64,000 nucleotides of DNA from Bacillota bacterium. Its GTDB lineage: Bacteria; Bacillota_I; Bacilli_A; Izemoplasmatales; Hujiaoplasmataceae. Numbering within the stretch: position 1 is the first letter of the stretch; each line of letters starts with the position of its first letter. A model generated the notes under the pieces. That model saw nothing but the letters and a program-made list of their open reading frames with translations. It searched no databases and was not told the origin of the DNA. The stretch covers positions 33,678 through 97,677 of the forward strand of contig JAHIVB010000004.1 of NCBI GenBank assembly GCA_018816905.1, given 5' to 3'. Positions 25,459 through 34,612 of this stretch are shown piece by piece. The position numbers were made by a program, and so were the translations under genes.

Positions 25459-26700
25459 TTATTGGTTGTTTTTTTTCCAAACAGCTTCTATCTCTTCATA
25501 GATTTCATCCGCTATAATTGGATTGCCTTTTGAGTAGCATGGCCATACTTTGTCTTTTGCGACTTTAGGATCAGTACAAAATATATCTTCTCTAAAGGCT
25601 TCACGATCTTCTTTGTTTCTAAAATTTGGAATATCTACCGGAATACCGCCATTTAAAATTGAGCGATAGGCAAAATGACCAGGGAAAAACATATCGAAAG
25701 CTTCATAAATATCAATTGTATCTGCTTCTGGGTTTCCAAGAACTTTTTCACAAAAATTGTAAATAGTATAAAAATCACTTCCTCCATGACCGTAATCATG
25801 AGCCGTTTCATGAAGTTCATCTTTTGGTTCATATGTTGTTGGTGTGAAATCATATGAATTTTCATCTTGGTCCAAATTTAGATAGACCCTTTCGATATCT
25901 TTTTGCAGTGCATCTTCCCTTGCACTTTCTATTCTTCCTTTTGATCCATAAATCGAATACCATATCGAGTTTTTATCTAAATCTCCGTGAACGCTTTTTA
26001 GGATTGCTCCATTTTCCAAAGTAATGATTTCTAGTCCTGCTGGCGCGCCCAGTTTTCCCATCCTTCTTACTCGCTCATTGTATTTCGTCTCAAAACCGCT
26101 TACTTTTATCGGTCGAAGAGAAGTGATATGGATGAGAGGACCAATAGAATGAGTTGAATAAAATGTTGCATATTGATGGTTTCTCCAGTGATTTTTGTCT
26201 CCCCTAGTGATATCAGCCCATATAGGCGCACAATTATGGATGTATTCACCTTCACCGTACTCGAATTCGCCTAGTTTGCCTAATTTGTATAGTCTTTTCA
26301 TTTCTCTTGTGGCAGGCATATAACAATAATTTTCACCATAAGCATAGATCAAATCATGTTTCTCAATCTCTTCAACAAGTTCAACAGCTTCTTTCATATT
26401 CTGAACCGGAAGAACTTCTGAAAAAACATGTAATCCTGCCTGTAATGCTTTAATGGCATAAGGCGCATGTTCATTGGCGTAGTTTGCCAATACTACCGCA
26501 TCCATATCATGTTTGATAAACTCATCGAATGCTTCATAATAAGTGATGGAATCATCATTTATTTGCTCCATTGTATTGAGGAGTCCCTCTGCCCAAAAAT
26601 CGCAAATAGCGACTAATCGTGCATTATTTGCTTTTTTTGTGTAATCAATCATGCTTCTTCCTCTGCCGATACCCAATACTCCAATTCTTACTTGCTTCAT
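25459..26700 (-). CDS. Gfo/Idh/MocA family oxidoreductase
   Basis: A 413-residue NAD(P)-dependent sugar or inositol-type dehydrogenase. The Rossmann start is VRIGVLGIGRGRSM, the conserved HVFSEVLPVQN corresponds to the E-K-P region (the usual Lys is replaced here), and a C-terminal alpha/beta domain follows with HSIGPLIHITSLRP. A -10 TATAAT lies at 26724-26719 on the minus strand and AAGGAG precedes the ATG. Substrate unknown; family members handle sugars, inositols or their glycosides. Confidence 0.82.
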   Translation of the reverse strand: MKQVRIGVLGIGRGRSMIDYTKKANNARLVAICDFWAEGLLNTMEQINDDSITYYEAFDEFIKHDMDAVVLANYANEHAPYAIKALQAGLHVFSEVLPVQNMKEAVELVEEIEKHDLIYAYGENYCYMPATREMKRLYKLGKLGEFEYGEGEYIHNCAPIWADITRGDKNHWRNHQYATFYSTHSIGPLIHITSLRPIKVSGFETKYNERVRRMGKLGAPAGLEIITLENGAILKSVHGDLDKNSIWYSIYGSKGRIESAREDALQKDIERVYLNLDQDENSYDFTPTTYEPKDELHETAHDYGHGGSDFYTIYNFCEKVLGNPEADTIDIYEAFDMFFPGHFAYRSILNGGIPVDIPNFRNKEDREAFREDIFCTDPKVAKDKVWPCYSKGNPIIADEIYEEIEAVWKKNNQ

Positions 26701-26768
26701 AGTAAAATGTCTCCTTGAATTATAGAATGTCTTTATATATCAAAATGATAATTTTTTATATCAATGAA

Positions 26769-27464
26769 TCATATTATTTGTTTTGTCAAATCTTCTTTAC
26801 GGTGTTTCGTGATTGCTCTATGAATGAAAAACAGATATGGAATTCCCAAATTTGTCTCTATCAAAGAATTCACAATTAATGGATTGAGCCCAGAAGGCCT
26901 GATACCCGAAAGAAGAAGAACGGCCTCCCAAGAGAATTGAACCAAGATTCCAATAAACATCATTTTGAGTATTGGGAGTCTTTCTTCATCCTTGCTAGTT
27001 AAGTTCTTTACAATAACGATGGTATATCCAACAAACAAAATCAAGGCCATAGCCCCATGATAAGAGCTGGTACCTCTCGAAATTTGAATGAGAGGGAATT
27101 CGCTTCCAAAGCTTTGGGAAAGTAATGCAACCGCAATCCATCCCGTGACAATTAACAACGACCACTCCAAAATTCTTTTGTCCTTATTAAGGAATAACCA
27201 TATCCAAACAAAATTAGTAAATCCGTAGCTGGTTGATAGCCAAAGTAGAAACCAGAAGGTGTTAGCTCCAATGACTTCTCTTGTCCCTAAAAGCAGATAA
27301 AAAATCCCATAATCGACAAAAAAATAAAGAAGCGCACCTGATAGACCGAAGAGAAAAGCAAGCCTCTTTTTGAATTTGAGTAGTAAGAATCCAAGAAAAA
27401 TCAAAAAGAAGATATCTAGAATAATATAAAGTCCATTTAATTCTCTAGCAACAGAAAAATCCAT
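26769..27464 (-). CDS. Hypothetical polytopic membrane protein
   Basis: 231 residues with about seven hydrophobic segments. Not recognised as a named family. The N-terminus is outside or short, loops are basic, and the tail (AITKHRKEDLTKQII) is probably cytoplasmic. GGGAGGG lies before the ATG at 27464 and a strong promoter (27490-27517) precedes it. It is followed by the oxidoreductase gene on the same strand, which has its own -10, so linkage is uncertain. Confidence 0.7.
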   Translation of the reverse strand: MDFSVARELNGLYIILDIFFLIFLGFLLLKFKKRLAFLFGLSGALLYFFVDYGIFYLLLGTREVIGANTFWFLLWLSTSYGFTNFVWIWLFLNKDKRILEWSLLIVTGWIAVALLSQSFGSEFPLIQISRGTSSYHGAMALILFVGYTIVIVKNLTSKDEERLPILKMMFIGILVQFSWEAVLLLSGIRPSGLNPLIVNSLIETNLGIPYLFFIHRAITKHRKEDLTKQII

Positions 27465-27489
27465 ATTAACCCTCCCACAATTGATATTT

Positions 27490-27517
27490 ATTATACAAGA
27501 GATTGGCGTTTTGTCAA
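27490..27517 (-). promoter_or_regulatory. strong sigma-A promoter of the hypothetical membrane protein
   Basis: On the minus strand, a consensus TTGACA (27517-27512), 16 bases, TATAAT (27495-27490). Confidence 0.8.
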
Positions 27518-27547
27518 TAAGTCTTTGTTTTGCGACTATCCATTTAG

Positions 27548-27589
27548 ATGAAAAAGAAAAGCACCGATTTCAGTTTGAAATCGGTGCAA
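27548..27589 (-). terminator. terminator of the 13-gene Mbx-like operon
   Basis: GCACCGATTTCA and TGAAATCGGTGC form a perfect 12-bp stem with a 3-base loop, followed on the minus strand by TTTTCTTTTTC. It lies nine bases after the stop of the last operon gene. Confidence 0.92.
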
Positions 27590-27597
27590 GTAATCCA

Positions 27598-29598
27598 TTA
27601 CTTTCTTTTTGGTTTCATTGCGAGAACTGGAGTGTTGAAGTGAATTGCTTCTCTAAGTTCTTTATAGTACTCGCTTTGTTCTTTCTTTTTCGATTTTTTG
27701 TAAAGGAATTCGTCGATTCCTTGAGCTGCTCTGTGACCGTCTGCGACACCGGTAATAATGTCTGGTCCACGGAAGATGTCTCCACCGACGAATAGCCATT
27801 CTTGTCCTGCGACTTGTCCGACTTCGTTGGCTTTGATTTTTCCACGTTCAATAATAACTTTGTCTTTCATGCTCTCTGGAATGTAATCATAATCGGGAGC
27901 TTGACCAATGGATAGATAAACTTGATCTGCTTCGAAAACTTGTTCCTGAGTTTCATCGAACTTTGGATTGAATCTACCGGCTTCATCAAATACACTTAAG
28001 CATTTCCATACTTTGAGTCCTTTGACTTTTCCGTTTTTAATCATGATTTCTTGCGGGCCGAATCCTAGTTCCATTTTTACCGCTTCTTCCCCGCCTTCAA
28101 CGAACTCATCCAAACTAGCTGGAAGAATGTCTCTGGATTCAAGGCTTGTCAGCAATACATTGGCTTTTCCGTATTTCATGATTTGGATTCTTGTCAAGTT
28201 TCTTGCGACGTCAAATGCAACGTCTCCTCCACCGACAACGACTGCGCTTGGCAAAACATTCATTTCATCCAATTTGAGGTGTCCTCTTGCGAGGTCTCTT
28301 GCGAGTGGAAGGAAATCCATAGCGCCGATAACGTCTTTATGATCTGCGCCAGGAATGTTTAGCATTCTAGCTTTGAAGAATCCGGTTCCCAAAAATACAG
28401 CATCATATTTCTTTTGTAATTCATCTAGAGTAATATCGGTTCCAACTCTTGTATTTGTTTTGATGTTTACACCAATCTTTTTGATGAAGTTGATGTCTTT
28501 TTCAACTGCGTAATCTGGAATTCTGTACTGTGGAGCACCGTAGCTTGCAACACCACCTGGGCGATCTTTTTCTTCAAATACATCAACAGTATACCCGAGT
28601 GCTCTCAAGTAGTATGCAGCACTTAAACTGGATGGACCAGATCCTGCAATCGCAATCTTGGCATCAATCACTTCGGTAACGGGTTCAGCGAATATTTTAT
28701 CATACATGTCATCCGGTGCACTGTCAATGATATAGCGTTTCAACCAACGAATCGCAATAGCTTCGCCTCTGACGGCAATAGCGCAAGCTGTTTCGCAGTT
28801 GTGAGTACAAACTCTACCGCAAACGCCAGGTAATGGATTGGTTTCATATATCTGTCTCAATCCACCCTCAATATCATCTTCCCAAATTGCTTTGATGTAA
28901 TCTGGAATGTGCATTTGAACAGGACAAGAACTAGTACAAATTCCGCATTCTACACAACGAGCCGCTTCTTGTCTTGCATATTCTTTGGAATAACCACGAA
29001 CCACTTCGATGAAACTTTTCTTTCTTTCGTCAGGTTCAATATGTTCCATCGGAATTCGTTTCAGGTCAAGCAAATCGGATTCTTCCGTTTTAACGTAACC
29101 TTGTTCTACTTTTTCACCTTGCCATGTTTTTTCAGGCATTAAAAGGAATTGATCAGGATCCGTAGAAGCATAGATGTACTCTTTACTCATCTTGAGAGAT
29201 TCAGTTGTACATGTGTCAACGCAAAGAGCGCAGAAGCAGCAACGTCCGTAGTCAATGACGGGACGTTGTTGAAGTTTTCCTGCTTCGTCCTTCAAGTCAG
29301 CACGTTCTACCATTCTGATTGCATCTGTCGGACAAATGTCTGCGCATGTTCCACATCCGATGCAGACTTCCCAATCATTGGTATGAAATCCTCTTAAATT
29401 ATCTGGAGCCGTTCTAGGAGCGGAATCCAGTCTCTTCTTATTTTTGATGATGGCGTTATCGTTTAGATAGCTTGCATTTTTCCTCGTGAAGATGATTTTG
29501 AAAGGATGAGTGACAGGTTTCTTGAAGATGTACTTGAAATGTCTCATCGGACCGAAGATGCTAGCGTGTTTGTATCTCTTGTTTTCGTTATCTTTCAT
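27598..29598 (-). CDS. NuoI-like 2x[4Fe-4S] ferredoxin domain fused to a GltD/NfnB-like FAD-NAD(P)H oxidoreductase (MbxN-type position)
   Basis: A 666-residue fusion. Residues about 75-135 carry two ferredoxin clusters: C79-C82-C85-C89-Pro, and C120-C123-C126-C130 followed by Thr instead of Pro. From about 190 the GltD/NfnB-type domain begins: RCVECGICTSSCP (C215, C218, C221, C225), a second Cys group GVCGRVCTHNCETAC (260-272), an FAD site AIAGSGPSSLSAAYYL (about 317-331), and an NAD(P)-binding VVVGGGDVAFDVARN (about 455-475). In Mbx/Mbs operons the last gene is the NuoI-like subunit alone. Here the flavoprotein is covalently attached, which gives the complex its own NAD(P)H port in place of NuoEFG. 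It ends the operon at a strong terminator. Confidence 0.9.
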   Translation of the reverse strand: MKDNENKRYKHASIFGPMRHFKYIFKKPVTHPFKIIFTRKNASYLNDNAIIKNKKRLDSAPRTAPDNLRGFHTNDWEVCIGCGTCADICPTDAIRMVERADLKDEAGKLQQRPVIDYGRCCFCALCVDTCTTESLKMSKEYIYASTDPDQFLLMPEKTWQGEKVEQGYVKTEESDLLDLKRIPMEHIEPDERKKSFIEVVRGYSKEYARQEAARCVECGICTSSCPVQMHIPDYIKAIWEDDIEGGLRQIYETNPLPGVCGRVCTHNCETACAIAVRGEAIAIRWLKRYIIDSAPDDMYDKIFAEPVTEVIDAKIAIAGSGPSSLSAAYYLRALGYTVDVFEEKDRPGGVASYGAPQYRIPDYAVEKDINFIKKIGVNIKTNTRVGTDITLDELQKKYDAVFLGTGFFKARMLNIPGADHKDVIGAMDFLPLARDLARGHLKLDEMNVLPSAVVVGGGDVAFDVARNLTRIQIMKYGKANVLLTSLESRDILPASLDEFVEGGEEAVKMELGFGPQEIMIKNGKVKGLKVWKCLSVFDEAGRFNPKFDETQEQVFEADQVYLSIGQAPDYDYIPESMKDKVIIERGKIKANEVGQVAGQEWLFVGGDIFRGPDIITGVADGHRAAQGIDEFLYKKSKKKEQSEYYKELREAIHFNTPVLAMKPKRK

Positions 29599-29609
29599 CG
29601 TATCTCCTC

Positions 29610-30716
29610 CTACCTGTCAATTTCTGGCGAACATACGCCCATCGTGTCAATCCACATCGGCGCATCGTCAATTCTAGTTCCTGGCATGTATTTTTCAACA
29701 CCAAGTAATCCTTGAGGATAACTTGCGCCACGTACTCCGACTCTGTATGGATTGGTTCCGCCATCGGAAACCATGAAATATCCAAATTCGCCTCTGCTTG
29801 ATTCTACTGCACTGTATACATAACCTTTTGGTACAACCCAACGCATTGATTGACCTCTGGAGATTGGAACTCTGACAGGCCCTTCAGGAATTTTAATCAA
29901 ACATTGTCTGATGATGCTGATGGATTGAAGAATTTCTTTTAATTTGCAGTCGATACGGCTTCTCGCGTCTGAATAATCTGAGTAAGGTACTTCAAATTCG
30001 ACTTGGTCATATCTGCAATAAGGCATGACTTTACGAATATCATAAGGTTTATTCACTGCAGAACGCATACCGATTCCGGTTACTCCAAGTTCCCATACAA
30101 CTTCTTTTGGAAGCATGATGGTGTCTTTTATTCTTTTTATGATGGATGGGTTGTCGATACCAAGATCACGATATTCGTCATATCTTGCTTCTAAACTATC
30201 CAAGAATTTATGGATGTCTTTTTCAATTCCTTTTGGTAAGTCTTTACGAACTCCACCAATCACAATGTATTGGTGATATACACGCATACCTGTGATTTGT
30301 TCAAAGATATCCAAGATTTCATTTCTGTCTGCGTGAGCATGATACATTAAAGTGTAGTTTCCGGTAGGTCCACCGATTCCACCATAAGCCATCAAATGGA
30401 TGGATAGTCTTGCAAGTTCCATGATAATCATTCGAATCCAGTGAGCTCTTTCCGGAACTTCAAGGCCGAGTAATTTTTCAGCACCCATGGCAAACGCAAG
30501 TTCGTTGATGTCAGGTTCGACAACGCATACGCGCGGAATCAATGAAATATTGTTCATCCAGGAATGACGTTCCATCCCTTTTTCAAAACCACGGTGAAGC
30601 ATTCCCGGTAATAAGAAACTTCTTTTAATGATGTCTCCGTCTACATACATGTGGACGGATGCATTTCCATGCATTCCAGGATGTTGGGGGCCTAAGAATA
30701 ATTTCATCTCTCTCAT
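29610..30716 (-). CDS. NuoD / [NiFe]-hydrogenase large-subunit homologue (MbxL-type)
   Basis: A 368-residue 49-kDa-type subunit that normally forms the catalytic pocket near the terminal Fe-S cluster. Complex I-like start GPQHPGMHGNASVHM and LHRGFEKGMER are present. Hydrogenases carry CxxC at both ends; here the N-terminal motif reads RVCVVE (C64, second Cys replaced by E67) and the C-terminal one DTMGVC (only C362). One cysteine per end rules out a normal Ni-Fe site and differs from NuoD, which has none; this half-retained pattern is what I recall for Mbx/Mbs. It starts at the TAATGA overlap with the NuoC-like gene. Confidence 0.9.
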   Translation of the reverse strand: MREMKLFLGPQHPGMHGNASVHMYVDGDIIKRSFLLPGMLHRGFEKGMERHSWMNNISLIPRVCVVEPDINELAFAMGAEKLLGLEVPERAHWIRMIIMELARLSIHLMAYGGIGGPTGNYTLMYHAHADRNEILDIFEQITGMRVYHQYIVIGGVRKDLPKGIEKDIHKFLDSLEARYDEYRDLGIDNPSIIKRIKDTIMLPKEVVWELGVTGIGMRSAVNKPYDIRKVMPYCRYDQVEFEVPYSDYSDARSRIDCKLKEILQSISIIRQCLIKIPEGPVRVPISRGQSMRWVVPKGYVYSAVESSRGEFGYFMVSDGGTNPYRVGVRGASYPQGLLGVEKYMPGTRIDDAPMWIDTMGVCSPEIDR

Positions 30717-31303
30717 TATTTTTTGCCTCCCCTCAAAGATTCTGCACGTTGTTTTCTAGCTTCCATTTTAGCAAGTTTGCTCTTTCCTTCACTTTGAACG
30801 ATGTACGTTTCTGAGTATTCTCTTTGTGGAAATTTGCGCTTGCTGTAAGCTTCAGGATCGAAATCTTTTCGCATTGGAGGAATGTCATCCCAGTTTTCCA
30901 AAATCAATTGTTTCTCATAATCTGGATTGCCTGGAAATTTGACGCCAAAGAATTCATGGCATTCTCTTTCGTAGTATTTGGACCCTGGATAAATTGGTAG
31001 AATCGAATTCATGACAGGATTTTCACGATCGATTTTTGTTCTAATTTGAACATAAACAGGTTTTTCCCAATTGAACACGATATAAACAAGTTCGAATTTG
31101 TTTTCTTCCGGCCAATCGATTGCACTCAAGTAAGACATTTGAATCCAACCTGCATTTTTAAGAATATTCAAGATGTAATGGACTTGATCTTGTTCAACAA
31201 CAAAATGAACTTGATATTGATCCGTAATATGTTCCTGTAATACATTGACATTTGATTTGACGAGGTTTTGTACAAATTCTACATTAGTCATGGAATTCGT
31301 CAT
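30716..31303 (-). CDS. NuoC-like 30-kDa subunit (MbxK-type)
   Basis: About 195 residues. It carries the 30-kDa-subunit signature ERECHEFFGVKFPGNPDYEK followed by LILENWDDIPPMRKDF. It supports the NuoD-like subunit in the peripheral arm. I choose the ATG at 31303, which lies seven bases after GGGGAGGTG, within the end of the NuoB-like gene (20-base overlap). A frame up to 31381 would lie inside that gene and lacks a ribosome site. Confidence 0.9.
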   Translation of the reverse strand: MTNSMTNVEFVQNLVKSNVNVLQEHITDQYQVHFVVEQDQVHYILNILKNAGWIQMSYLSAIDWPEENKFELVYIVFNWEKPVYVQIRTKIDRENPVMNSILPIYPGSKYYERECHEFFGVKFPGNPDYEKQLILENWDDIPPMRKDFDPEAYSKRKFPQREYSETYIVQSEGKSKLAKMEARKQRAESLRGGKK

Positions 31304-31862
31304 GAACGTCCACCTCCCCAAGAGATTGAATTTGATTTTGGCGATACCATTCATAGTTGTCGTGATATTTCTTCCAACCATTGGCTGACTTATTTTTGAT
31401 TTGTTCCATCAAATCGACGAAACCGTTCATAACAGCTTCCGTGTTCGGCATACATCCTGCAACGTAAACGTCTACAGGGACATATTGATCGAGTTGATTG
31501 ATAACAGCATGAGAATCATGGTAGATTCCTCCGTTGATTGGACAACTTCCTAATGCGACTACATATCTTGGTTCGCTCATTTGTTCGTAAGTATAGATTA
31601 GTCGTCTTAATGTTTTTAAAGAAAGGTATCCTGAAACAAGCAGAATGTCAGCTTGTCTTGGCGTAGCCATTGGGCCCATGCCTAGACGTTCCATGTCATA
31701 TGCGGATGTCATTGCCGGTGGCAATTCAATGGCGCAGCATCCTGTACAATACATTAATAACCAAAGTGAATTTCTTCGGAAGAAATCTCCGATTTCCCAC
31801 CATTTACGATCGGTCTCGGCTTTGGATATGTTTCTTTCCGGTGTAAATTTTGTACTTTTCAA
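31284..31862 (-). CDS. NuoB-like Fe-S subunit (MbxJ-type)
   Basis: A 192-residue subunit carrying the last [4Fe-4S] cluster before the active site. The first motif reads MYCTGCCAIEL (C39, C42, C43): it contains both the tandem Cys-Cys of complex I NuoB and a C-x-x-C as in hydrogenase small subunits. The other ligands are C107 (LGSCPINGG) and C137 (AGCMPN). It overlaps the next gene and follows the NuoH-like stop directly. No N-terminal export signal, so it faces the cytoplasm. Confidence 0.92.
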   Translation of the reverse strand: MKSTKFTPERNISKAETDRKWWEIGDFFRRNSLWLLMYCTGCCAIELPPAMTSAYDMERLGMGPMATPRQADILLVSGYLSLKTLRRLIYTYEQMSEPRYVVALGSCPINGGIYHDSHAVINQLDQYVPVDVYVAGCMPNTEAVMNGFVDLMEQIKNKSANGWKKYHDNYEWYRQNQIQSLGEVDVHDEFHD

Positions 31863-32774
31863 TTAGATCACCCACCCGAGATAAATTGCGATAAACGCTT
31901 GAACAATGGCAAGAATTAATGGCCATTTATAGAAGAATGTAACGACCTGATCAATTTTGAAACGTCCATTGACGTTTGAAATCAAGTTTGCAAGTGTATA
32001 AACCAGGAAGTACTTCAAGATAAAGATAAAGATATTTGTTGCACCACCTAAGAATAGATGGACGAATAAACTGACTTCGATGAATACGGTAATTTCATGC
32101 ATGATAAAGAGCATTCCAAGTTGTTTTCCACCGTATTCAACCATCGGACCGGATGCGATTTCCGCAGGAGCGATGTAAGTTTCAAAAGGCTTTTTACCTA
32201 ACATACCCATCAAAGAAATAAATCCGACGATTCCACCTAGCGGTAGTGCAATGAGGAACCAATTGTTTCCTGCAGCTTGTTGGTACAACTGAATTCCGGT
32301 GAGAGAACTTCCGGCTATTTTGATGATGGTCAGAATAATAATCATGAATGGTACTTCATAAGCGAGCATGGTCGTTAACGCACGCATAACACCAATTGAT
32401 GCCCATGGATTTCCGGAACCACTGGCTGACATTGCCATACCCAACATTCCAACCGCAAGCAAGTAAACAAAGATGAAGAAGTTGTCATATGTTCCAAATG
32501 CGTTGAATGTGGATGTAAGTGGCATGAACATTGCAGTCGCAATAATTCCGCCCAAAGCCATGATGACTCCAAAGTCGAAAATCCATCCGTGCGAAGTCGC
32601 ACGCTTGCTTAACAGTTTGAAGATGTCTAGAAATTCTTGATACCATCTTGGACCAACGCGTTTTTGAAGGCGTCCGACAATTTTACGGTTCAATCCAGCA
32701 ATGCTGGTCTGTAAAACGAATCCGAAGAACGCAATACCAAGACCAATTAAGAAATTAAGAATAGTTATACTCAT
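31863..32774 (-). CDS. NuoH-like membrane subunit (MbxM-type)
   Basis: A 303-residue subunit with about eight hydrophobic segments that links the peripheral Fe-S arm to the ion-pumping arm. Family signatures are RKIVGRLQKRVGPRW in the first loop and the acidic loop AEIASGPMVEYGGKQLGMLFIMHE. It overlaps the upstream antiporter-like gene by four bases. Confidence 0.92.
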   Translation of the reverse strand: MSITILNFLIGLGIAFFGFVLQTSIAGLNRKIVGRLQKRVGPRWYQEFLDIFKLLSKRATSHGWIFDFGVIMALGGIIATAMFMPLTSTFNAFGTYDNFFIFVYLLAVGMLGMAMSASGSGNPWASIGVMRALTTMLAYEVPFMIIILTIIKIAGSSLTGIQLYQQAAGNNWFLIALPLGGIVGFISLMGMLGKKPFETYIAPAEIASGPMVEYGGKQLGMLFIMHEITVFIEVSLFVHLFLGGATNIFIFILKYFLVYTLANLISNVNGRFKIDQVVTFFYKWPLILAIVQAFIAIYLGWVI

Positions 32775-34612
32775 AATACTTCACCTACCAACAGGAAGAG
32801 GAGTATGGCGATAATCCAAAGGATCGTTGTCCCAATGAATTTATTCATAAAGAGATACTTGCCAAACCTTCCGATTTCTTTCACTTTCACTGCGAGAGTT
32901 TCATAGAATTCCTTCATGATGGTTGTATATTTGATATACAATCTTTCAAGAGGTGCGTAAAAGTCTTTGGTATAATGCAATAACTGTTCGTCATGGACGA
33001 AGTTTCCAGCGGTATAGGTTTCCATTAAAGTAACTTTTTTCGACTTTTTCAAAACGATGAAAATGATAAATGCAATAACGACACCGAAACCAAATACAAG
33101 TGCTATCAAAGCAGGATTAAGCGTTCCGGTTGTTCCCACGATGTCCCACATCGTAATCGATACTGGAGCTAGTCCTAAATCTACAAGCATTCCGTTTGTA
33201 AAATTCAAAATTGCACTGGGTATCACACCTGTATACACGTTTAATGCCGTGATAATCAACATCGGTAATAACATCAAGAAAGGAGCTTCCTTGACTTTAA
33301 CTTTGTATTCTCTGAGTTCTTGACCTAGGAATAAAGCCGCAAGCGGTCTGAATACGTAGAGGAAGGACCCAATACTTCCGAAGAAGACTGCTATGGCAAC
33401 AAAAATCATACCCTTGTCGATGACGGCTTGGAAAATCAACCATTTGGAAATGAATCCACCCATTGGAGGAATTCCAGCCATTGATATGATTGCGACAAGG
33501 TAAACGATGTAAGTGATTGGCATTTTATGAATCATACCGCCAAGTTCACTCATCTTGGTTGTGCCAGTTTGTTTCGCTACAGCCGCAATGGCCATAAAAG
33601 CTCCGGCACTTGCCAATGCATGTGCCAAAATGTGGTAGAATCCACCGGCAACAGCTTGGGAAGTCATGATTCCGAAAGCAACGAGGATGTATCCACCGTG
33701 GCTCATCGAAGAATAGGCAAGCAATTTCTTTGCGTCGTCTTCTTTGATGGCCATCAAAGTACCAAAGACGATGGATAAGCTTCCTAAAATGACTACGGCG
33801 TATTGTCCGAGCGGAATATGAGGTAAATTGGAATTAGCAAAATCAATCAGTGGAGTCGAAGGCATAATTCTCAAGATTGCGAAAACCGCTACGAAGGCAC
33901 CAAGTTTTACCAAGGCTCCGGATAGTACCGGAGAGAATGGATGTGGTGCATTTCCATGAGCTTCCGGCAACCAGATATGGAATGGAAACGCTCCGAGTTT
34001 TGAAAATGCGGCAACCAAGAACATCACGAATACAAGAGTAGCTTGTCCGCCCGCAAGGCTTGCAAGACCCAAATCGATGTCAAATGATCCTGAAACGCTT
34101 CTCATTACCAAGATTCCAAATAACATTGCAAAACTACCTGCTGCGGAGAATCCATAGTAGGATACAGCAGCTTTTTTACTCTTGCCCATCGGGATAAGCA
34201 GCATGCTTGTCCAAACGATGAATTCAAAAGCGAAGAACAATTGAATAAAATTATCTGCGAAGAAGGTTCCTATGACTCCGGCCAAACTTAGCAGGAACAT
34301 CACATTGTATGAATTTTTATATTTGTATTCGCCTACAAAATAGGGATGGAAGAAACTAACCATCAGATAGACGAATACGATGATGATTGCGAAGTAAAAA
34401 CCAATGTTTGTTTGAGCGAATGATAATACAGGGATTACGTTGACAGTTGTGTCAAGTTGTCCTGAGAAGCCATACATTGCAAGAGAAGCAAAGACAAACA
34501 TGGTCGAGAAGATTGTAAATACACTTCCAACGAATGATTTCCATTTTGTCAGGAAGTAAGACACGATACCTGAAGCTAACAAGAATAATAGTAATAATTC
34601 GATATTAGCCAT
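32771..34612 (-). CDS. Second antiporter-like (NuoL/M/N, MbxH'-type) subunit
   Basis: About 613 residues with 14 or more hydrophobic segments, of the proton-conducting transporter family. LPEAHGNAPHPFSPVLSGALVKLG is the NuoL/MrpA-type signature and the Lys in KKLLAYSSMSHGGY the second ion-channel segment. The C-terminal extension (about 500-613) ends in a hydrophobic helix and may be a lateral arm. The ATG at 34612 follows AGAGGTG by seven bases; a TTG at 34618 is too near. Two such antiporter-like subunits in tandem is the Mbx arrangement (H and H'), not Mbh. Confidence 0.9.
   Translation of the reverse strand: MANIELLLLFLLASGIVSYFLTKWKSFVGSVFTIFSTMFVFASLAMYGFSGQLDTTVNVIPVLSFAQTNIGFYFAIIIVFVYLMVSFFHPYFVGEYKYKNSYNVMFLLSLAGVIGTFFADNFIQLFFAFEFIVWTSMLLIPMGKSKKAAVSYYGFSAAGSFAMLFGILVMRSVSGSFDIDLGLASLAGGQATLVFVMFLVAAFSKLGAFPFHIWLPEAHGNAPHPFSPVLSGALVKLGAFVAVFAILRIMPSTPLIDFANSNLPHIPLGQYAVVILGSLSIVFGTLMAIKEDDAKKLLAYSSMSHGGYILVAFGIMTSQAVAGGFYHILAHALASAGAFMAIAAVAKQTGTTKMSELGGMIHKMPITYIVYLVAIISMAGIPPMGGFISKWLIFQAVIDKGMIFVAIAVFFGSIGSFLYVFRPLAALFLGQELREYKVKVKEAPFLMLLPMLIITALNVYTGVIPSAILNFTNGMLVDLGLAPVSITMWDIVGTTGTLNPALIALVFGFGVVIAFIIFIVLKKSKKVTLMETYTAGNFVHDEQLLHYTKDFYAPLERLYIKYTTIMKEFYETLAVKVKEIGRFGKYLFMNKFIGTTILWIIAILLFLLVGEVL

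Noticed and set aside
27481..27795. 104-residue plus-strand frame
   Set aside because: It runs across the operon terminator hairpin and into the antisense of the NuoI-GltD gene; no ribosome site and no conserved pattern.
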